Below are positions 59,293-64,000 of a stretch of DNA of 64,000 nt, piece after piece. Positions within the stretch are counted from its first letter, which is position 1. Each line of letters starts with the position of its first letter. The notes beneath the pieces were generated by a model. It worked only from the letters and a program-made list of their open reading frames with translations. It did not search any database and was not told the DNA's origin. The DNA is taken from positions 52,549,456-52,613,455 of the forward strand of contig CM060324.1 in assembly GCA_030674155.1 (NCBI GenBank), in the 5' to 3' direction. The translations under genes and the position numbers were made by a program. The stretch is from Stramonita haemastoma (lineage: Eukaryota > Mollusca > Gastropoda > Neogastropoda > Muricidae).

Positions 59293-59967
59293 GGGGTTAG
59301 AATAATCAAATATATATGAACAAAAAACAAAAAATCCTATTCTGTTTGTAACAGGAGAAAGTCAGAAACAATGTTAACTCCAGAGGGAAAATCCCAGCAG
59401 AGCAGAGGAAAAATCCCCACCAAAGCAGAGCAGAGGAAAAATCCCCACTGAATGAAGACCTCAGCAGAGTACCCAACCAACACCCTGAGGCACTTACCGC
59501 ACTGCCAGGTCGCATGTATGACCCTGTAACCAAGACCTCTCCTGCCTAATATATCATTCATACACGTTCTGCCAATTCCTTCAGCTGCTCATTCTTTCTC
59601 ACTTACTTAAATGGGTCGCATACACAAAACTTCACCATTGGTGAACCTCAGAGCTCTAGCTGAGGAACAAAAAAAAAGACACCCCCCCCAGACCAATCAA
59701 CACAGCATCGCACACCGCAAAAACAAAAAAAAACATGCCAGAACTTACCTGTCTGGACTGCAGGAGTTTGACGGCTGACATGAACTCGTTGGATCGATCT
59801 CGACACGTCATGTCTGGATCTGGAGGTGGAGGAACGGATGGAGGTGGAGGGGAGGTACGAAGATACCTGCTGCCTTTCTGACCTGCCGCTGGCTGAGATG
59901 GTGAGGGGGGATAAGTCGGCTGAGAGTTGTCAGACCCTGAGTTGGTTCGCCTGCGTCTAGCTAACAT
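51485..59967 (-). CDS. STX5: Syntaxin-5, complete, ten coding exons
   Basis: STX5 is the Qa-SNARE of ER-Golgi and intra-Golgi fusion, a tail-anchored membrane protein. Coding exons, in transcript order: 59749-59967, 58799-58866, 57887-57942, 57092-57203, 55981-56061, 55238-55294, 54388-54484, 53461-53569, 52577-52698 and 51485-51644. All have GT-AG borders. Predicted length is about 360 residues, against 355 in the human long form. The order is: Arg-rich N-terminus, a Pro-rich stretch, the conserved MTCRDR start of the core, Habc helices, linker, SNARE helix, and a C-terminal membrane anchor ending FMA. Two junctions are one base short: 57092/56061, and inside the exon at 54388. Confidence 0.96.
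52060..52095 (-). mobile_element. Family 2 fragment cut by a GT array
   Basis: Reverse complement gives taaaatctctccattggtga then acctctgagctct, the family core. The element stops where the GT array begins. Confidence 0.65.
52096..52212. repeat. (GT)n arrays
   Basis: Two GT blocks split by a G run and gcatgcatat. Confidence 0.95.
52375..52545 (+). mobile_element. SINE 3' fragment with gagagcagccc motif
   Basis: Contains gcgacgcgctctccccaggg then agagcagcccaaatttcatg and an A-rich taaataaataaat tail. From memory this resembles a SINE tail widespread in gastropods; not checked. Confidence 0.55.
52577..52698 (-). CDS. STX5: STX5 exon I: SNARE motif
   Basis: The acceptor is gtggtgtggcag and the donor is AG|gtgagt. 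It reads [20 protein letters not shown], then [20 protein letters not shown]. This is the Qa-SNARE helix. By alignment to syntaxin-1, the Gln of KEQEE is the ionic zero-layer residue. Phase 0 in, 2 out. Confidence 0.97.
53461..53569 (-). CDS. STX5: STX5 exon H: linker and start of SNARE helix
   Basis: The acceptor is gtgttccacag and the donor is CAG|gtatga. After one completing base it reads [20 protein letters not shown], then [16 protein letters not shown]. The DVAIDM motif is shared with human STX5. QQQQIVQEQ leads into the SNARE heptads. Phase 2 in, 0 out. Confidence 0.92.
53990..54310 (+). mobile_element. Family 1 plus family 2 composite repeat
   Basis: Family 1 part (53990-54190): gatgagaccataaactgagg, cctgttccgcctttcagaag, agtaggcca. 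Family 2 part follows: ccgcatacgcaaaaatctca, gattggtgaacctcggagat, ctagcc. Confidence 0.75.
54388..54484 (-). CDS. STX5: STX5 exon G: linker
   Basis: The acceptor is tttatttgcag and the donor is CACA|gtcagt. It reads [20 protein letters not shown] and then ASLPP, matching human [13 protein letters not shown]. Length is 97 bases. Entry in phase 0 gives exit in phase 1, but the next exon needs 2. The run of six C (six G on the + strand, 54410-54415) is the likely place of one lost base; with it the exon continues QSSARTS and fits the next exon. Confidence 0.85.
55238..55294 (-). CDS. STX5: STX5 exon F
   Basis: 19 codons, both edges phase 0: [19 protein letters not shown], almost identical to human [19 protein letters not shown]. 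The acceptor is gttgcag, preceded directly by about 35 TG units on the transcript strand (55299-55368). The array takes the place of the pyrimidine tract. Skipping would be in frame but would remove the end of the Habc bundle. Confidence 0.95.
55299..55368. repeat. (CA)n array abutting the STX5 exon F acceptor
   Basis: About 35 units, reading (TG)n on the transcript strand, four bases from the acceptor AG. Confidence 0.97.
55602..55980 (-). repeat. About 70-bp tandem repeat, six units, spreading from the STX5 exon E donor
   Basis: Units start at 55602, 55671, 55743, 55812, 55881 (shortened) and 55920. Each contains acaattttccttcacacctc, then tctctgtttc and cactcac or cgctcac. On the transcript strand the last is gtgagcgaaacagag, the authentic donor of exon E (55979-55980) and its following intron bases, so donor-like copies are repeated downstream. 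Confidence 0.92.
55981..56061 (-). CDS. STX5: STX5 exon E
   Basis: The acceptor is ggctgtctcag and the donor is CAG|gtgagc. It reads [20 protein letters not shown] then SVVVALQ, matching human RAKGSQSGRHLQTHSNTIVVSLQ. 27 codons, both edges phase 0. The intron immediately after the donor has been expanded into a tandem repeat (55602-55980) in which each unit again carries a gtgag-like sequence. Confidence 0.92.
56062..57091 (-). other. STX5 intron between exons D and E
   Basis: Holds a family 1 SINE-like copy at 56430-56555. A microexon would be expected here if the D/E phase gap is real; I could not identify one. Confidence 0.6.
56430..56555 (+). mobile_element. SINE-like family 1 copy, 3' part
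   Basis: Contains agagtaggccattgtgtg, gggactggaagtaaaaaaag, acttattctattatcctca and a aataaataaa tail. Confidence 0.8.
57092..57203 (-). CDS. STX5: STX5 exon D
   Basis: The acceptor is ttactctcag and the donor is CG|gtaagt. It reads [20 protein letters not shown], then [17 protein letters not shown], the most conserved part of the Habc region (human [23 protein letters not shown]). Phase 1 in, 2 out. The next recognised exon starts in phase 0, so one base or a microexon is missing between them. Confidence 0.95.
57887..57942 (-). CDS. STX5: STX5 exon C
   Basis: The acceptor is tgttttacag and the donor is ATAT|gtaagt. With the previous AA it reads [19 protein letters not shown], matching human RIGKDLSNTFAKLEKLTI. 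Phase 2 in, 1 out. Confidence 0.94.
58378..58580 (+). mobile_element. SINE-like family 1, longest copy
   Basis: Contains ctataaacccaggtcctgtg, catcttgcacacacgttaaa, acctgttccgcttttcaata, gagtaggc, gggaatggatggcaaaattt, aggactggatgtaag, gcttactctattatcctca and an aaaagaataaa tail. Confidence 0.82.
58613..58675. repeat. (CA)n array
   Basis: About 31 units. Confidence 0.96.
58799..58866 (-). CDS. STX5: STX5 exon B
   Basis: The acceptor is cttgtttcag and the donor is AA|gtaagt. It reads [20 protein letters not shown] then IA(K), matching human NGIQTNKPALRAVRQRSEF in the first Habc helix. Phase 0 in, 2 out. Confidence 0.92.
59261..59291. repeat. Poly-G run of about 31
   Basis: Uninterrupted G. 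A quadruplex-prone tract whose length is uncertain. Confidence 0.9.
59600..59680 (+). mobile_element. Dispersed repeat family 2 fragment
   Basis: gtcgcatacacaaaacttca, ccattggtgaacctcagagc, tctagctgaggaac. Confidence 0.75.
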
Positions 59968-60038
59968 TGATGATGATGTGCGCTCTGCATGCCCCAGTAA
60001 ATCACAACACCGTGCATTCCTTACCAGCCAAAATTCTT
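59749..60038 (-). CDS. STX5: STX5 exon A: start codon, Arg cluster, N-terminal region
   Basis: The acceptor is tttctgttgcag at 60039 and the donor is CAG|gtaagt. The chosen start is the ATG at 59965-59967, giving [20 protein letters not shown], a Pro-rich stretch, then [19 protein letters not shown] and SRQ. CRDR..EF.SA corresponds to the start of human short STX5. The RRRR at residues 4-7 sits where human long STX5 has its RKR ER-retrieval motif, so this form probably recycles to the ER. Bases 59968-60038 are 5' UTR, because the reading frame is closed by TAA at the junction. Confidence 0.92.
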
Positions 60039-61546
60039 CTGCAACAGAAATTAATGATATATTATATACTTTAAAAGCTGAAAATGGTTTGGAAACATAT
60101 TCGTTCTGTCTGATCTTGCAGTGCACACCTTATCAATTCAAAAAAGATCTGGACCATACAAGTTTTCTGATTGCAGTTGCAGAAATCTTTCTGTTAACCA
60201 GTGTAATATGTTTAAAGGTAAATAAAATACCCACTGATGTCTTTTGGCTAGCAATTTGGGCTGCTTAAGTGCTGCTTTGACAAAATTTTATGATCATTTC
60301 ATTTATCACAAGATGACCATGATATATATAAGTGAAAGCAATGCAACACTATTAGAATATCATAAAAGTTCAAGAACAAAAAAATCCAAAACAAAAACTT
60401 CAGTTTTGGGATATTACAAAGGTGTGCCCTTTTTTTCAAGATTAAATTTTAAAAGGAATTAGTATCTTCAGCTCTGACGGAAGAGTATTCTATACCTCAG
60501 TATAACTATAAGGGCCTGAGAAAGCTAAGCTGGACTTATGAATTTTATTTTATCTAGATATCATTACTTGGACAGGGGGAATAGAACTTCTGACACTGTG
60601 ACAGGATGATTTGTTATTAGTAAACAAGGAACTGATGTCGTTAAGTACTACATCATGCGTTAAGTTAAAATTTTCAACATAAATACTGCTTTATCAAAAT
60701 TTAATCTAAGTTGTTTATCTAGGGATAGAATATTTATATCTCTTTCTTCAGTTTCTCAACTGTGAATAATGTAATTTACTAGGCATATCTGGTGGAATGA
60801 GCTTCACTGCTCTTCAGTGGAGAGAATTCTGCCTTTTTAGTTGATGTCTCAGCACCCTTCGAAAATTTTTCAGACAGGTGTAATGCTGAGAGCATACTGA
60901 GAGAGTGATGCAGGAGTCACGATTTCTTGCTAAGGCTGTAGCCCTGCAGGCTACATGACAAGATTGGTTAGGCCTAGGTTGGAAGCCAATTTTGGAAAGT
61001 GGGGAAAAGTTTACTTCTCTCTATTAGGCCTAAATCAATTTGTTTTTGTTTTTCCAAGCTGTAGGTGGGTGGGGGTGGGGTGGGGTGAGTTGTTTAAGTA
61101 GGAGGTTATAATACTGTTCTGAAATCGTTTGGTTCTGATGTTTTGTTTTGTTTTTTCTCTTGCTTGCTTCCCCCCCCTGATGGTTTGTACTTTTTGTAAA
61201 CAGATAAGACACACGTCACACACTACAGACAGCAGAAACAGAGGGTGGCACAGAAAAATAACAACCAGACAATATATATTTCAACTCAGACCAAATATCA
61301 ATTCTAACAGCCAATTATCACCTGTCAGTAGTCAACAGATTCTTTAGTCGATTCTTAACAATCTGCCAGAGCCACAGACTGTGACTGACACTAAGGGACA
61401 CCGACAGAGGGAAGCTGCCACAGCAGACGACAGAACATAGAATTGTTTCGATCACAAGCTCATAAAGCCAACAAAAGCTGTAAGCCAAAACAGTACCCAA
61501 TAAGAATACTTTACAAGTAAGTTTGTGTAAGTGTTGTGGTACTTAC
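60039..61546 (-). other. STX5 first intron
   Basis: AT-rich and without a supported gene or a recognised repeat. Confidence 0.6.
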
Positions 61547-61690
61547 ATTTAAGCGTATGCTGTTTATACAAGAAAATCAAAACATGTTTACTGTCTGACG
61601 TCAAATCCCACACCATCGGTCCACGAATACAGGAAGTGTGATGTCAATGGCATGCGCAGTAGGCCCCTAGGCTAGCCGAAACCAATTTAA
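61547..61690 (-). other. STX5: STX5 non-coding first exon (5' UTR), 5' edge approximate
   Basis: A strong donor (AAAT|gtaagt, exon edge 61547) on the minus strand faces the acceptor of the next exon at 60038. Three ATGs lie upstream of the donor. The first (61649-61651) reads to TAA after 21 codons. The second stays open to the splice and meets TAA exactly at the junction (T|AA). The third is ATG-TTT-TGA. Translation therefore most likely starts at the ATG of 59965-59967, and the leader carries upstream ORFs. The transcription start is a guess. Confidence 0.55.
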
Positions 61691-61757
61691 ATATGGCGGA
61701 AAACACAAACAACTTCATGAATTCATGACATATATATGGGCTTGATTTTTGGCAACT
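61547..61757. promoter_or_regulatory. Divergent STX5 / RADX-like promoter region
   Basis: The STX5 first-exon donor (61547, -) and the RADX-like ATG (61758, +) are about 210 bp apart. In between lie a perfect palindromic CRE TGACGTCA (61596-61603), an ETS-type CAGGAAGTG (61630-61638), an NRF1-like CATGCGCAG (61651-61659), a CCAAT box (61682-61686), and a YY1-like AAATATGGCGG (61689-61699). There is no TATA box. The combination is typical of bidirectional housekeeping promoters. Motif presence is seen; function is inferred. Confidence 0.6.
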
Positions 61758-63406
61758 ATGTCGGACGACGAATATTTCGATTTCTTTGACAGTGGCTTCG
61801 AAGATGTTGTGCTCACGGTAGGTGTGGAACTCTTACTGGTTTTCTAAACACGCTGCATGTGAGACATGAAAAGCTATGGTGACAAAGTGAAACTAAAAGT
61901 AAATTTCATTTTTAGAAGATTAAGCATTGTTTAAAACAAATAAAAACAAAAGCAATCCACTTCACTGTTCACATCATAAAGTCAGTTCTGACAGACGCTA
62001 TAGCTGAGTTGGTAAGACCGTTCGACTTCAATCCCAAGAGTCTATGAAGTTGTGGGTTCGAATCTCGGTGGCATCTGGTGAATTAATGGAAGGGATTTTT
62101 ACGATCTTCTGGATCAACTTAAAGTGCAGACCTGCCAGTGCCTTAATTCCCTCTGTATGTATAGTATATAGTGTATAATTATATGCCTACATATGCAGAA
62201 TATCAGATGTGCACATTAGTCATTACGGATCCCATAAATCATATCAGGTTTCAGTGCGTTCTGGGAACAGAAAACATACCCAGCATTGTTCCCCGAAGTC
62301 GGAATGCGGCTACCTTCATGGTGGGCAAAAACGATCGCATACGCAAAATCTCACCATTGGTGAACCTTGGTTACTGTTGGAGTTCTACTCAAAGAACAAC
62401 AACAAAAATCATGTCAGCCAGTGGATGTGAAAGCCTGTGTAAAAAAAAAAAAAGTGTGTTCTGTATCCCTGATCATGTGACATCATGTTACATCATGTAA
62501 AGTATGTTATGTTGTGAATTTACCTTTTTTTTCTTCTTTTCTTTTTCTTCTTTTTTTCTTCTTCCTATTTTTAGATCAGATTTTCAGAATTTCCTGTCAT
62601 CAACGAAACAATGTAACTGAATCACATAATATTAATAGCCTCAGGAGTGCTGAATAGTGAATAGGGAATCTTTGTTTTCCTACTCCTATTGTAATGGACA
62701 TGAATGATTGAGCATGCATTATTCTCTGTCTCTGTCTCTCTCTGTCTCTCTCTCTCTCTGTCTCTCTGTCTCAGTCTCTGTCTTTCTCTGTCTCTCTCTC
62801 TCTCTGTCACTCTGTCTCTGTCTGTCTGTCTCTCTCTCTCTTGTCTCTCTCTGCTCTCTCTCTCTCTGTTGTTTGTCATTTCCTTTCCTTGCTTCTTTCC
62901 TCTTCTCTTGTTGTTGTTGTTGTTGCTTCCTTCCAGTTCCACTTTCATCACCCTCTGTCATTTGCTGTTAGCCAGAAGTTGGTGTGCTGGTCTTCAGGGC
63001 TGCTAGTGCATGATCCCAACTGTATCTTTGTCTGCTCTCCCGTACGTTGGTCTGACATGGGGGACTGGTCTGTAGGCCTAGTCCTGATATATTGGTTGTT
63101 GGCAGTGTGGCTGGGTCTGTGCTTGGCTGTGGTATAGAAGCCAAAGACGATGGCCATTTGTGTAGCAGTAGCATAATTCTGCAGTGCTCTCTTTAAATTG
63201 AACTTCTTTACATGAACAGTCTTTACACTTGTATGTTTCAGGTGACTGACATACAAAGGTACATTGTGGACCCAGTGTTCCTACAGCAGACTGGGCTGAC
63301 AGATCACTCTGCTTACGATGCCTACGACATCACAGTGGCTGATGGTCGCTCCCGTGTCAGGGTGGTTCTCTCCTGTTTTTTGGACCACCTTGTGCAGAAG
63401 AGAAAG
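61758..63406 (+). CDS. RADX: RADX-like ssDNA-binding protein, first two exons (gene continues)
   Basis: Exon 1 (61758-61817) is 20 codons: MSDDEYFDFFDSGFEDVVLT, donor ACG|gtaggt. Exon 2 (63242-63406), acceptor gtatgtttcag, is 55 codons: VTDIQRYIVDPVFLQQTGLT, DHSAYDAYDITVADGRSRVR, then VVLSCFLDHLVQKRK, donor AAG|gtactg. Both edges are phase 0. The pattern V-x3-QRY..., YDxTxxDG, then L....L(V) resembles the start of the first OB-fold of RADX, an RPA1-related protein that antagonises RAD51 at stalled forks. RPA1 itself fits less well. No third exon is seen before the window end. The very acidic, Phe-rich N-terminus is not something I can name. Confidence 0.65.
61985..62165 (+). mobile_element. 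tRNA-derived SINE
   Basis: A box (tagctgagttgg) and B box (gggttcgaatctc) at tRNA spacing, then gaagggatttttacgatctt, aaagtgcagacctgccagtg and cttaattccctctgtatgta. The acceptor-stem pairing is poor and a SINE body follows, so it is not a tRNA gene. Confidence 0.75.
62270..62400 (+). mobile_element. Dispersed repeat family 2, longest copy
   Basis: Reads catacccagcattgttcccc, gaagtcggaatgcggctacc, then gatcgcatacgcaaaatctc and accattggtgaaccttgg. Confidence 0.78.
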
Positions 63407-63613
63407 GTACTGGAAAATACTGTAGCACATGTGGCTATGACTGAACAGTGCTTGGTTATTTTGTGTTTCTTGATCATGCTTTGCTCAAAGTTAAACTAAA
63501 TCTACTGCTGTAGGTCAAACTTTCAAAAGCAGTAAAATCTACACTGTAGTAATTGTGTAAAGATATACACATCCTTTCTTAATTTCGTGGTAAATGTTGA
63601 GGGTTTCCAGCCA

Positions 63614-63699
<86 letters not shown>

Positions 63700-64000
63700 C
63701 ATCATGTCTATAGCTCAGAAGTTTACCAATGCATGAATAGTAAGATTTTGTGTTTGCAATCATTTTTATCCACCATTAAGGTAGGTTCATTCTGACTGCA
63801 TGGATTTTTTATGATAAATTGGCAGAGAGTAAAACAAAAAGCAAAAATAGAAACAACTAAATAAAAAAAATGTAAAAACAAGCAAAACTCAAGGGAACTT
63901 TAGATTTGTCAAGATTATTATTGTTATGACACAGCTGTTTACTGAACTAGCAGTTTTGTTGTCTCTATTACAACTAACGTTCTTGCACAATGTGTTGCTG
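63407..64000 (+). other. RADX-like second intron
   Basis: (TA)n array at 63617-63692 and a reversed family 2 fragment (63705-63825: tagctcagaagtttaccaat, then ttctgactgcat). No exon seen. Confidence 0.65.
63617..63692. repeat. (TA)n array
   Basis: About 38 TA units, almost perfect. Confidence 0.97.

Larger units (their letters stand above)
58867..59748 (-). other. STX5 intron between exons A and B
   Basis: G runs at 58999-59018 and 59261-59291, a repeated 25-bp segment (agcagaggaaaaatccccac, 59396-59450), and a family 2 fragment (59600-59680). No gene. Confidence 0.7.
61818..63241 (+). other. RADX-like first intron
   Basis: Contains a tRNA-headed SINE (61985-62165), a family 2 copy (62270-62400) and a CT-rich block (62720-62870). 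No further exon seen. Confidence 0.7.

Noticed and set aside
61985..62060. tRNA gene in the RADX-like intron
   Set aside because: Poor stem pairing and a downstream SINE body.

Overview
The window is animal nuclear DNA. It has short exons separated by kilobase introns, very frequent (CA)n, (CT)n and homopolymer tracts, and tRNA-derived SINEs. The gene content plus the repeat style (tRNA-headed SINEs, a tRNA/5S chimeric element, terminal-repeat elements) points to a lophotrochozoan, most likely a gastropod mollusc. The species is inferred, not proven. There is no bacterial, viral or CRISPR content.

Three genes can be read. (1) Positions 1-36,260, + strand: the 3' half of a MARK/par-1 kinase gene. 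It starts inside the UBA domain (2,805), runs through at least eight exons of the Ser/Thr/Pro-rich spacer, and ends in a very well conserved KA1 domain (35,927-36,260). The kinase domain lies upstream of the window. A long 3' UTR or intergenic stretch follows. (2) Positions 51,485-61,690, - strand: a complete syntaxin-5 (STX5) gene, with a non-coding first exon and ten coding exons. Its 3' end converges on the MARK gene; opposing AATAAA signals lie 73 bp apart near 47.2 kb. (3) From 61,758 to the window end, + strand: the first two exons of a gene whose second exon resembles the N-terminal OB-fold region of RADX (RPA-related ssDNA-binding protein). It shares a roughly 200-bp divergent, TATA-less promoter region with STX5, carrying CRE, ETS, NRF1-like, CCAAT and YY1-like motifs.

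The rest is intron and intergenic DNA: minisatellites of 30, 50, about 70 and about 79 bp, several dispersed repeat families, one intact SINE with a perfect target-site duplication, a decayed element with a zinc-finger-like ORF, clusters of GC-rich hairpins, and dozens of microsatellites.

Two themes recur. Several conserved exons are one base short (MARK UBA, MARK spacer exons, STX5 linker exon), most simply base-calling errors in runs of G or C. Also, tandem repeats and (TG)n arrays sit directly on splice sites of both genes, where length variation could affect splicing. The three genes have no obvious shared pathway: MARK is a polarity/microtubule kinase, STX5 is the ER-Golgi Qa-SNARE, and RADX acts at replication forks. 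I saw no convincing new biological system. The best leads are duplicated MARK spacer exons, splice-site-derived minisatellites, and the chimeric tRNA/5S element.
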